Translations under genes and position numbers: made by a program
The notes under the pieces: generated by a model
What the model saw: only the letters and a program-made list of their open reading frames with translations
What the model was told of the DNA's origin: nothing
The model's database searches: none
Source of the DNA: Bryobacteraceae bacterium
Lineage (GTDB): Bacteria; Acidobacteriota; Terriglobia; Bryobacterales; Bryobacteraceae
Direction of reading: 5' to 3'
Assembly (NCBI GenBank): GCA_025929455.1
Contig: JAICMB010000043.1
Coordinates: forward strand, 1-12,443
Length of the DNA stretch: 12,443 nt
Shown here: one piece after another, positions 6,450-12,443 of the stretch
Numbering within the stretch: the first letter of the stretch is position 1
Layout of the letters: the number at the start of each line of letters is the position of its first letter

Positions 6450-7631
6450 TTATTTACCGCTGGTCCCCTGATTACTGCCGACGCCCGTGACAAAGTCCCA
6501 ACCGGTTTTCGCACTGAAGCTGCCGGCCTTGCCGGAAGTAATGTCGCGAAAATCCGATGTGTTCGACTCATTGCTGTAGACCGTTGTCAGCTCGGATTGA
6601 CTGCTGGGTGCAAAGTGCCCGGCCAAATTTACGATGCCGGCGAGCGAGGGCGAAGCCACGCTGGTGCCGCCGAACACCAGCCATCCCTTTAGCCCCTGGC
6701 ACGAAGTGCTGTCGTACACCGAGACGCCGGAATTCGGATCGGCATCGAACGAAAAATCCGGGATTCCTCGCTGGCTGCCGACGATGGCGCTGACTGAGGC
6801 CTGATAGCCGGGGCGAGTTTCGTACTTGCTGGGGCCGCCGCCGCTGCCGCTCCAAGCCGTCTCGCTGACGAAGGCGCCGCTGCTGTTGCGATTGACGGTG
6901 GTGCCACCCGCGGCCACGACATTGGGCGAAACGGCCGGGTAGCTGGTGACGCCGCCGGTGTCGCCGCTGGAGGCAAAATACACGACGTTGCCATTGACGA
7001 AGTGGCCATCATAGACGGCCTCGCCCGAGAACTCACTGCTGCCCCAACTCATCGAAACCTCGCCTTTACCGCCCGAGCCAGCCACGTACTGCGTCGCGAC
7101 ATCTACGGCCTGGAAGAGATCCGATAACCGGCTGCTCGCGGCTACCACGAACACAATCTTCGCGTTCGGAGCCATGGCATGCGCCCATTGGAGGTCGAGA
7201 GCCGCTTCCTGCGCCCAACCGCAATCGACGCGTGGCTTGGATCCGCCGGCGAAGATTTTTTTAAAACAGCCGTTCGCAGTCGTACACACCGGCAAGCCGA
7301 ATTGATTGGAGAATACGGTCAGATCGTTTTGAGCGGTCCCATAGTTGTAGGCGTCGACGATTGCAATCGTGCCCGATCCGCCCGACGCCGGGACGTTGTA
7401 AACGGCGCGCAGGCTCTGCGGGGTTTCGCCCGAGGGCGCGGTGCCCGTAAAATTCGGGCGCACCATAATGACGTGATGCGTGTGTGCTTTGACGCCCTGA
7501 TCGCCAGGGACTTCCCTGCTTGAATCCGGAACGATCACGGTTCCTTGACCCTGTGGCGCTTGTGCGAGCGCAACGCCCATGCCGAGGGAAAGCACGCCCG
7601 GCAATACGGCGGTAAATAGCAAATTTGCCAT
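6450..7631 (-). CDS. Secreted S53 family serine-carboxyl peptidase (sedolisin type) without a full pro-domain
   Basis: This is a predicted exported acid-active endopeptidase of the sedolisin/kumamolisin family. The signal peptide at 1-23 ends in Ala-Leu-Ala before Gln24. The catalytic residues are all in place: Glu142 and Asp146 in WAQEAALDLQWAHA, oxyanion Asp224 in SSGDTGG, and nucleophile Ser324 in GGTSVASP. TPQSLRAVYNVP at 70-81 opens the catalytic domain, and PVCTTANGCF with Cys116 and Cys122 probably makes a disulphide. The C-terminal DFRDITSGKAGSF and GWDFVTGVG resemble the calcium site. Only about 45 residues separate the signal peptide from the catalytic domain, whereas kumamolisin-type precursors carry a pro-domain well over 100 residues long. 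No Shine-Dalgarno precedes the ATG. It is divergent from the rhomboid gene, with 101 bp between them. Confidence 0.92.
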   Translation of the reverse strand: MANLLFTAVLPGVLSLGMGVALAQAPQGQGTVIVPDSSREVPGDQGVKAHTHHVIMVRPNFTGTAPSGETPQSLRAVYNVPASGGSGTIAIVDAYNYGTAQNDLTVFSNQFGLPVCTTANGCFKKIFAGGSKPRVDCGWAQEAALDLQWAHAMAPNAKIVFVVAASSRLSDLFQAVDVATQYVAGSGGKGEVSMSWGSSEFSGEAVYDGHFVNGNVVYFASSGDTGGVTSYPAVSPNVVAAGGTTVNRNSSGAFVSETAWSGSGGGPSKYETRPGYQASVSAIVGSQRGIPDFSFDADPNSGVSVYDSTSCQGLKGWLVFGGTSVASPSLAGIVNLAGHFAPSSQSELTTVYSNESNTSDFRDITSGKAGSFSAKTGWDFVTGVGSNQGTSGK

Positions 7632-7637
7632 TCAGGG

Positions 7638-7643
7638 AGTATA
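7638..7643 (-). promoter_or_regulatory. Candidate -10 box giving a leaderless S53 transcript
   Basis: On the minus strand this reads TATACT, 5 of 6 to the sigma-70 -10 consensus, ending 6 nt before the ATG of the peptidase gene. A transcript from here would begin at or next to the start codon. That fits the lack of any Shine-Dalgarno. No good -35 box is visible at the expected distance; GAATTG lies 17 nt upstream. Confidence 0.35.
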
Positions 7644-7697
7644 CATGAACGCTTGGCCCGCAATTCATGCAAATTTCACGGCGCGTCCGGCCTCATC

Positions 7698-7706
7698 TGG
7701 TATTCT
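7698..7706 (+). promoter_or_regulatory. Candidate extended -10 promoter for the rhomboid gene
   Basis: TG-G-TATTCT is an extended -10 motif lying 26 nt before the rhomboid ATG. The -35 region is poor (TTCACG at 7675-7680, 20 nt away), which extended -10 promoters can tolerate. It shares the 101-bp divergent gap with the S53 promoter candidate. Confidence 0.33.
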
Positions 7707-7732
7707 GAGGGCAGGCATCCCCGGCGGTTCTC

Positions 7733-8497
7733 ATGTACGGCAGCAGACGGCGCGGCATCTCCTCTACGTTTTACATTCCCGGCTTTCCGAGCGGCGTTAA
7801 ATGGCTGCTCATCGCGAACACCGCCGTCTTTATCATTGGCTGCTTTGCGTACCAGGCCTCGCTGAGCAGCATCGGCGCGCTTTACGCGCATATGGAACTG
7901 CAGCCGCGCGCGGTCGTGGAAACGTTCGCGATCTGGCAGCTCGTCACGTATATGTTTCTGCACGGCGGGTTCGGCCATATTCTGTGGAATATGCTGGCGC
8001 TGTGGATGTTCGGGGCCGATCTCGAACGCGACTGGGGCACGCGCCGGTTTCTGAATTTCTATTTTTTCTGCGGCATCGGAGCCGGCATTTGCGTCGTGCT
8101 CGCGAACTATTTAATACCTCGGTACGGCAATCCCGATTCGCTGACGATCGGCTGCTCCGGCGCCATCTTCGGCCTGCTGCTGGCGTACGCGATGGCGTAC
8201 CCGGACCGCACCATTTTGTTTGGCTTCCTGATTCCGATCCAGGTGAAATGGTTTGTGCTGATCATCGGAGTCATTTCATTCATGAGCGCTTTCGCCGTCA
8301 ACTCCGGAGTCAGCGAATTTGCGCACCTCGGCGGTCTGCTGTTCGCTTATGTCTGGTTGAAGTCGCCGCGCGGCGGCTTGCGCGTGAGCGTGCCGGTGGG
8401 GGCGTGGTATCACGAGTGGCGGCTGCGGCGAGCGAAGCGGAAATTCCAAGTTTATTTGCGGAAACAGGGTTCCGACCGCGATCCCTGGCTGCAGTAG
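7733..8497 (+). CDS. Rhomboid family intramembrane serine peptidase
   Basis: This inner-membrane protein of 254 residues would cleave transmembrane helices of other membrane proteins. The catalytic dyad is visible: Ser142 in IGCSGAIFG (the family's GxSG) and His198 in FAHLGGLLFAY. HGGFGHILWNM supplies His82 and Asn86, the conserved helix-2 pair that shapes the oxyanion hole. About six hydrophobic segments fit the basic bacterial six-helix form. The N-terminus is short and cytoplasmic, and the C-terminal 40 residues are highly basic and probably cytoplasmic (RLRRAKRKFQVYLRK). The ribosome binding site is weak (GGCGG before the ATG). It stands between the divergent S53 gene and the VWFA gene, with no substrate suggested by context. 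Confidence 0.93.
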   Translation: MYGSRRRGISSTFYIPGFPSGVKWLLIANTAVFIIGCFAYQASLSSIGALYAHMELQPRAVVETFAIWQLVTYMFLHGGFGHILWNMLALWMFGADLERDWGTRRFLNFYFFCGIGAGICVVLANYLIPRYGNPDSLTIGCSGAIFGLLLAYAMAYPDRTILFGFLIPIQVKWFVLIIGVISFMSAFAVNSGVSEFAHLGGLLFAYVWLKSPRGGLRVSVPVGAWYHEWRLRRAKRKFQVYLRKQGSDRDPWLQ

Positions 8498-8509
8498 CGG
8501 GTGCGGGAA

Positions 8510-8527
8510 ACGCCGCGCTTCCGGCGT
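8510..8527 (+). terminator. Stem-loop after the rhomboid gene, possible weak terminator
   Basis: ACGCCG (8510-8515) pairs perfectly with CGGCGT (8522-8527) around a 6-nt loop, 13 nt past the rhomboid stop. A T-rich stretch, TTGGTTTT, begins only about 6 nt after the stem, so this is a poor match to an intrinsic terminator. A separate candidate promoter just downstream supports some transcript boundary here. Confidence 0.3.
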
Positions 8528-8540
8528 ACGTCGTTGGTTT

Positions 8541-8549
8541 TGATATAGA
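8541..8549 (+). promoter_or_regulatory. Candidate extended -10 promoter for the VWFA gene
   Basis: TG-A-TATAGA is an extended -10 motif ending 12 nt before the ATG at 8562. Transcription would start about 5-7 nt before the start codon, giving an almost leaderless mRNA. This matches the absence of a Shine-Dalgarno (the bases before ATG are TTCATTCCCT). No clear -35 box is seen. Confidence 0.38.
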
Positions 8550-8561
8550 TCTTCATTCCCT

Positions 8562-9734
8562 ATGAAAGCTTTTCGTTATGCGGTGGTGGGGGCGTCGGTG
8601 TCATTGCTGGCCGGCACGTTCCTGGTGTTTTCGGAATTAGGGCACGCTCAGCAGGGTCCTGGATCGCAGGACTCGGAAACGGTCGCCAAGCCGCGCAAAA
8701 AGGACACTTCCAATCCGAATACGGCGCCGGGCGCGAGCGACGCCGAACTGCCGAAGATCCCCTCCAAGTTCTCGAAGAAAGATCACGACATTGCTCCCGG
8801 CACTCCCAACTTCAAGAGCGATGTAACGACGGTGCAGGTGGACGTTTCGGTGCTCGACAACCGCGGCCACTTCATTCCGAAAATTCCGAAGCAGTATTTC
8901 CGCGTACTCGAGGACGGCGCGCCGCAACAGATCGCGAACTTCACGGTTGGCAACGACGCGCCCATGACAGTCGCGATGGTGATCGAGTTCAGCAATCTGT
9001 TCCAGCAATATTGGACGGAGGGCTGGTATCAGACGCTTACCGCGGCGTATGGGTTCGTGCAGACGCTCAAACCCGAGGATTATGTGGCCGTGATCGCGTA
9101 CGATATGAGGCCGGAAATTCTATCGGACTTCACCACCGACCGCATGAAGACGCAGGAAGCGATGGCGCGGCTGCGCATCGCCGGATTCTCGGAAGCGAAC
9201 ATGTTCGACGCACTGTCCGACACGGTGGACCGCATGAAGGATATCGAAGGGCGCAAAGCCGTAGTGCTGATCTCTTCGGGCCGCGACACCTTCAGCAAAC
9301 TCACTTTCGATAAGTGCCGCAAGATCGTGCAGGAAGACGGCGTGCCGATCTATGCCATCAGCCTGCTGCAGGCGATGCGCATTATGGCAGACTCGGCGGG
9401 TATGATGGGACCGCTTTCGCGGCTCGACTTCCTGCAGGCCGATAACGAAATGCGCACTTTTGCCAAGGAAAGCGGCGGACAGGCGTTCTTCCCAAGGTTT
9501 TATGGCGAGTTCCCGAGTATTTACCGCTCTATCGAGGACGCGCTGCGAAATCAATACAGCCTCAGCTACCAGCCGGCCAATCAGGCGCGTGACGGCAAAT
9601 TCCGTAAAATCAAAGTAGAGCTGGTGGATCCGAAAACCAACCAGCCGCTGCGCATCACGGACGAAAAGGGCAAACCGATGAAGTATCAGGTTGTTGCCAA
9701 GCAAGGCTATACGGCGCCGCGCGAAGTGGAATAG
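8562..9734 (+). CDS. Secreted VWFA-related protein of acidobacterial type
   Basis: This exported protein of 390 residues resembles the VWFA-related domain that is expanded in Acidobacteriota (TIGR03436 type). A signal peptide at 1-29 ends Gly-His-Ala before Gln30. A basic, Pro/Ser-rich linker follows (about 35-85). Residues 88-128 form the family's beta segment with VQVDVSVLDNRG and YFRVLEDGAPQQIANF. The VWA fold covers about 134-310, and a C-terminal strand region follows (QYSLSYQP at 331-338). The metal-binding MIDAS motif is degenerate: the usual DxSxS is replaced by Glu142-Phe-Ser144-Asn-Leu146, and the usual Thr region reads EANMFDAL. ISSGRDT at 237-243 partly keeps the last element. It may bind a partner without metal, or with altered metal use. 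The function of the family is not established. Confidence 0.88.
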   Translation: MKAFRYAVVGASVSLLAGTFLVFSELGHAQQGPGSQDSETVAKPRKKDTSNPNTAPGASDAELPKIPSKFSKKDHDIAPGTPNFKSDVTTVQVDVSVLDNRGHFIPKIPKQYFRVLEDGAPQQIANFTVGNDAPMTVAMVIEFSNLFQQYWTEGWYQTLTAAYGFVQTLKPEDYVAVIAYDMRPEILSDFTTDRMKTQEAMARLRIAGFSEANMFDALSDTVDRMKDIEGRKAVVLISSGRDTFSKLTFDKCRKIVQEDGVPIYAISLLQAMRIMADSAGMMGPLSRLDFLQADNEMRTFAKESGGQAFFPRFYGEFPSIYRSIEDALRNQYSLSYQPANQARDGKFRKIKVELVDPKTNQPLRITDEKGKPMKYQVVAKQGYTAPREVE

Positions 9735-9767
9735 CGCGCGCCGAAGCGGCCGGGGGAAGCGCGCGTT
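9733..9767 (+). other. GC-rich stem-loop at the end of the VWFA gene
   Basis: CGCGCGC (9735-9741) pairs with GCGCGCG (9759-9765), and G-U plus A-T pairs extend it into the stop codon. The loop is 17 nt. No T-run follows. It lies between the VWFA stop and the ribosome binding site of the next gene, so it may trim or stabilise the VWFA transcript, or partly separate it from the kinase gene. Confidence 0.33.
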
Positions 9768-9790
9768 ACGCTGCTCAGGGGGAGCGGACC

Positions 9791-10483
9791 ATGGCCGTCT
9801 ACCGAGTTGTCACGGTCGCGAGAGAGTTCGGCAGCGGAGGGGGCCCGATCGCCGGGATACTTGCCCGGCGCCTCGGGTGGCAACTGCTCGATAACGAACT
9901 GATCGAGCGTATCGCCTCCGAGTCACGAATCGATAAGCGCATCGCCGCGGCCTGTGACGAGCGGCTCGATTCCTGGCTGCACCGTCTATCCAAGCGCACT
10001 TTCAGCCGCGGCGCGTTCGAGAGCGTCGTTTCCGGAGACGTGTTCGACGCCGAAGCGATGGCCACGCTGTCGCGCACGATGATCGAACACGCCGCCGAGA
10101 TGGGCAACTGCGTCATCGTCGGGCGTGGCGCGCAGTGCATCCTGCAGACCCGCAAAGACAGTTTCCACACTTACATCTACGGACCGATGGACGATCGCCG
10201 CCGCCGCGTCGCGGAGCGCTACGGCGCGTCGTTCGCGGAGCCCGAATATCTGATGCAAAGAGACCGCGACCGCGCCGCCTATGTCAGGCATCATTACAAG
10301 TGTGACTGGCGCGACCCGCACCTCTATCACGCTATGTTGTGCGCCGGCATCGGAGAAGACATGGTCGTAGCCTTGATTTTACGAGCCATTGGCCACGACG
10401 ACAGCCCCGCCCCACGCGGGGAGCAGCATTCGGAAACGCCCAGCACCAGTCCGGAAACGGCTGGAGGCCGGCATGGCCGCTGA
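9791..10483 (+). CDS. Cytidylate-kinase-like family protein
   Basis: This predicted cytoplasmic P-loop kinase of 230 residues resembles the cytidylate-kinase-like family (PF13189 type), not the housekeeping Cmk. The nucleotide-binding stretch is VAREFGSGGGPIA, with Gly14-Ser-Gly-Gly-Gly18. VIVGRGAQCIL lies at 108-118, and the family's C-terminal block DRDRAAYVRHHYKCDW at 158-173, followed by DPHLYH. The true substrate of this family is unsettled; a nucleoside monophosphate is likely but unproven. The ATG follows GGGGGAG at 9778-9784, a fair Shine-Dalgarno. The last 28 residues (about 203-230) are low-complexity and polar; this stretch also encodes the control region and start of the following MFS gene, with an 11-bp overlap. 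Confidence 0.85.
   Translation: MAVYRVVTVAREFGSGGGPIAGILARRLGWQLLDNELIERIASESRIDKRIAAACDERLDSWLHRLSKRTFSRGAFESVVSGDVFDAEAMATLSRTMIEHAAEMGNCVIVGRGAQCILQTRKDSFHTYIYGPMDDRRRRVAERYGASFAEPEYLMQRDRDRAAYVRHHYKCDWRDPHLYHAMLCAGIGEDMVVALILRAIGHDDSPAPRGEQHSETPSTSPETAGGRHGR
10446..10467 (+). promoter_or_regulatory. GAAA-tetraloop hairpin overlapping the MFS Shine-Dalgarno
   Basis: CCAG (10446-10449) and CCG (10451-10453) pair with CGG (10458-10460) and CTGG (10461-10464), leaving a single bulged T at 10450 and a GAAA (GNRA-type) loop at 10454-10457. The 3' arm covers the first two G of the ribosome binding site GGAGG (10463-10467). The MFS ATG follows 5 nt later. Because the hairpin lies inside the kinase ORF, ribosomes finishing the kinase would melt it and expose the site. 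That is the usual logic of translational coupling. A further GC stem, CCCCGC/GCGGGG (10405-10421), lies just upstream. Confidence 0.5.
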
Positions 10484-12041
10484 GGCGCAGGCGCCGCCCC
10501 ATGCACAGATAAACCCCTGGATCATCGCGATCTCGGTAATGTTCGCCACCTTCATGGAGGTGCTGGACACGACCGTGGTGAACGTATCGCTGCCGCACAT
10601 TGCGGGCAGTCTGTCGGCGACCATCGACGAGGCGACCTGGGTGCTTACGTCATACCTGGTCGCCAACGCCATCATTCTGCCGATCACGGGATGGCTTGCG
10701 CAGCAGTTCGGCCGCAAGCGGCTGCTGATTTTATCGGTGGTTGGGTTCACGAGCGCGTCATTTCTGTGCGGCCTGGCGCCCAGTCTCTTCTGGCTGGTAG
10801 TGTTCCGCATCATGCAGGGCGCGTCCGGCGGTTGCCTGCAGCCACTATCGCAGGCGGTCCTGCTCGAGGCTTTTCCGCCGCAGGATCGCGGCAAGGCGAT
10901 GGGCTTTTGGGGACTGGGCATCGTCGTCGCGCCTATTCTTGGGCCCGTGCTCGGCGGCTGGCTCACCGAGAGCTACAGCTGGCGCTGGGTCTTCTACATC
11001 AATATTCCGGTCGGCATCCTGTCGATCATGATGACGCGTGCATTTATTTTCGACCCGCCCTATCTGGAGCGCAAGAGAACGGGCGTCGACTACTGGGGCA
11101 TTGGCATGCTGGCGCTCGGTATCGGCGCGCTACAGGTCATCTTCGACAAGGGCCAGCAGGAGGATTGGTTCGGATCGCATTTTATCGTGTGGCTCACGGT
11201 GATCTCAGTGGCGATGCTGGTGGCGTTCGTCATACGGGAGTTGATCATTAAGCACCCCGTGCTCGATTTGCGTGTATTGAAGAACCGCACATTTAGCGCG
11301 GGCGCCACGCTGATGACGATCGTTGGGTTCGTTTTGTACGGCAGCATGGTGCTGTTGCCGATCTGGCTGCAAACGCTGCTCGGCTATCCCGCGTTCCAGG
11401 CGGGCATCGCGATGGCCCCGCGCGGAATCGGTTCGTTTATCGCAATGCCGATTGTGGGGGCGATGCTAAAGGGCCGTGACCCGCGCAAGTTCCTGGCGGT
11501 CGGCGTCGTAGTGTCCGCGTACACACTGTACATGCTGTCGCGGCTTAATCTGAACGCCGGGTATTGGGATTTCTTCTGGCCGCAGTTCATACAGGGCGCG
11601 TCGCTGGCCTTTCTATTTGTGCCGCTGACAACCGTAACGATGGCGCCCATTCCGAAAGAACAGATGGGCAATGCGACGAGTCTGTTCAACCTGATGCGCA
11701 ACATCGGCGGCAGCATCGGCATCGCCACCAGCAGCACCTTGATAGCGCGGCATGAACAGATCCATACCAACGAGCTGGCGAAGCACGTGACGCCCTACGA
11801 TCCGGGCGTGCGGCAAATGCTCGAAAACTTCACGAACATGTTCCGCGCGCAGGGCAGCGGACCAGTGGAGGCGCAGAACAAGGCGCATGCGGCGTTGTGG
11901 GGCTTGGTGCAGCAGCAGGCGGCGATACTGTCGTTTATCGACGTGTTTGTGCTGCTGGCGATTATTTCGATCTGTATTTTGCCGCTGCTGTTTGTTATGA
12001 AAAAGCCGCCGAAAGAGGCGGGGCCGGTGGCGATGCATTGA
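10473..12041 (+). CDS. DHA2 family MFS transporter (EmrB/QacA type)
   Basis: This is a predicted 14-helix, proton-driven drug or metabolite efflux protein of the inner membrane, 522 residues long. The family motifs are in order: LDTTVVNVSLP at 31-41 (motif D1), GWLAQQFGRKRLL at 73-85 (motif A), RIMQGASGGCLQP at 112-124 (motif B), and APILGPVLGGWL at 153-164 (motif C), then the conserved SWRWVFYINIPVG at 169-181. The last helix precedes a short tail, MKKPPKE. The ATG at 10473 is chosen because GGAGG sits 5 nt upstream and the family homology begins soon after. It overlaps the kinase gene by 11 bp. No EmrA-like membrane fusion partner, TolC-like gene or local regulator is in the window. The substrate is unknown. 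Confidence 0.95.
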   Translation: MAAEAQAPPHAQINPWIIAISVMFATFMEVLDTTVVNVSLPHIAGSLSATIDEATWVLTSYLVANAIILPITGWLAQQFGRKRLLILSVVGFTSASFLCGLAPSLFWLVVFRIMQGASGGCLQPLSQAVLLEAFPPQDRGKAMGFWGLGIVVAPILGPVLGGWLTESYSWRWVFYINIPVGILSIMMTRAFIFDPPYLERKRTGVDYWGIGMLALGIGALQVIFDKGQQEDWFGSHFIVWLTVISVAMLVAFVIRELIIKHPVLDLRVLKNRTFSAGATLMTIVGFVLYGSMVLLPIWLQTLLGYPAFQAGIAMAPRGIGSFIAMPIVGAMLKGRDPRKFLAVGVVVSAYTLYMLSRLNLNAGYWDFFWPQFIQGASLAFLFVPLTTVTMAPIPKEQMGNATSLFNLMRNIGGSIGIATSSTLIARHEQIHTNELAKHVTPYDPGVRQMLENFTNMFRAQGSGPVEAQNKAHAALWGLVQQQAAILSFIDVFVLLAIISICILPLLFVMKKPPKEAGPVAMH

Positions 12042-12051
12042 TCGCGCGTGC

Positions 12052-12082
12052 GTAGGGCAGCCAGCAAGACTGGCCTCCCCAC
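12052..12082. repeat. GGGCAGCC-type palindrome, copy 4
   Basis: An imperfect inverted repeat begins 11 nt past the MFS stop. The best-paired part is GCCAG (12060-12064) with CTGGC (12070-12074), loop CAAGA. GGG (12055-12057) pairs with CCC (12077-12079) after two mismatches, and GT with AC at the ends. GGGCAGCCAGCAAG is identical to the copy behind the S53 gene. It lies between the MFS and aldolase genes, only 15 nt before the latter's start. Confidence 0.55.
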
Positions 12083-12096
12083 GGGACAATAGCAGC

Positions 12097-12443
12097 ATGG
12101 CAGCATCCTGGCGGAATCCGGTTAAAGACAAACTGCTCGCGGGCGAGCCGGTGCTGGCGGGCACCGTCACGGTGAATAGTCCCGACGTAGCGGCGCACAT
12201 GGCGCGCATGGGGTTCGACTTTCTGTGGATCGAGATGGAGCATTCGCCGATCACGCTCGAAACGCTGCGCAATATGGTGCTGGCCACGCGCGGGCTGCCG
12301 GCGGTTCCGTTCGCGCGCGTGCCGGTGAATGAAATCTGGACCGCCAAGCGCGTGCTCGACATGGGCGTGCACGGGGTCATTTTCCCGTTCACGAGCACGC
12401 CGGAGTTGGCGCGGCAGGCCGCGGACGCGTGCCGCTATCCTCC
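12097..12443 (+). CDS. HpcH/HpaI family aldolase, N-terminal part (runs off the window)
   Basis: This is the first 115 residues of a class II, metal-dependent aldolase of the HpcH/HpaI (2-dehydro-3-deoxyglucarate aldolase-like) family. Such enzymes reversibly split 2-keto-3-deoxy acids to pyruvate or a relative plus an aldehyde. DFLWIEMEH at 41-49 carries the catalytic His49, and FARVP at 72-76 carries Arg74. These match the His and Arg of the family at near-identical positions. VLDMGVHGVIFPF at about 87-99 is the conserved barrel strand. The usual metal-binding Glu and Asp (near 150 and 175) lie beyond the window. The ATG at 12097 is supported by the family N-terminus, but the ribosome binding site is weak. 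The substrate cannot be told from this part. Confidence 0.9.
   Translation, partial: MAASWRNPVKDKLLAGEPVLAGTVTVNSPDVAAHMARMGFDFLWIEMEHSPITLETLRNMVLATRGLPAVPFARVPVNEIWTAKRVLDMGVHGVIFPFTSTPELARQAADACRYP

Noticed and set aside
7801..8565. A 254-codon plus-strand frame overlapping the rhomboid gene
   Set aside because: It is a shifted frame within the rhomboid gene, is Arg/His-rich, and has none of the hydrophobic pattern or motifs found in the rhomboid frame.
10389..10472. Upstream ATG for the MFS transporter at 10389
   Set aside because: It would overlap the kinase by 95 bp and add 28 Pro/Arg-rich residues. The ATG at 10473 has a GGAGG at the proper distance and fits family length.
1..12443. 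CRISPR array, tRNA, rRNA, insertion sequence, phage or toxin-antitoxin genes
   Set aside because: No regularly spaced direct repeats, no cloverleaf or rRNA-like stretches, and no transposase, integrase or toxin-like protein were seen on either strand.

Overview
The window looks like a chromosomal segment of a GC-rich member of the Acidobacteriota, probably from the Solibacteraceae/Bryobacterales side. The clues are a secreted VWFA-type protein of the kind typical of that phylum, a large secreted PIG-L deacetylase with a C-terminal glutamine-amidotransferase-like domain, a secreted S53 peptidase, and GC-rich stem-loops between genes. The taxonomy is inferred from protein style alone. No tRNA, rRNA, CRISPR array, insertion sequence, phage gene or recognisable defence system was found.

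Layout. On the plus strand, 64-2529 encodes an exported PIG-L-family deacetylase, with a possible 52-residue ORF behind it (2540-2698). It converges on a minus-strand operon, read right to left: acpP (6020-5784), fabF (5708-4467), etfB (4465-3695) and etfA (3698-2715). This operon joins acyl carrier protein and ketoacyl-ACP synthase II to both subunits of an electron transfer flavoprotein. The last three genes are packed with a 1-nt gap and an ATGA overlap. Upstream of acpP lies a 429-bp non-coding stretch (6021-6449) with several strong inverted repeats. Beyond it is a minus-strand S53 (sedolisin-type) peptidase (7631-6450), divergent from a plus-strand rhomboid peptidase (7733-8497). Then, all on plus, come a secreted VWFA-type protein (8562-9734), a cytidylate-kinase-like protein (9791-10483), a DHA2/EmrB-type MFS transporter that overlaps the kinase by 11 bp (10473-12041), and the start of an HpcH/HpaI-family aldolase that runs off the window (12097 onward).

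How they work together. acpP and fabF serve fatty-acid elongation, and EtfAB carries electrons from flavin dehydrogenases, so the operon suggests linked lipid synthesis and oxidation. The kinase and transporter appear translationally coupled: a GAAA-capped hairpin covers part of the transporter's Shine-Dalgarno site inside the end of the kinase gene. The three secreted proteins have no evident shared pathway.

Most genes belong to ordinary families. The more unusual signals lie between or at the edges of genes: a small family of palindromes sharing the core GGGCAGCC (four copies), a perfect 18-bp inverted repeat, the hairpin over the transporter RBS, and candidate near-leaderless promoters. 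I did not find a convincing wholly new multi-gene system.
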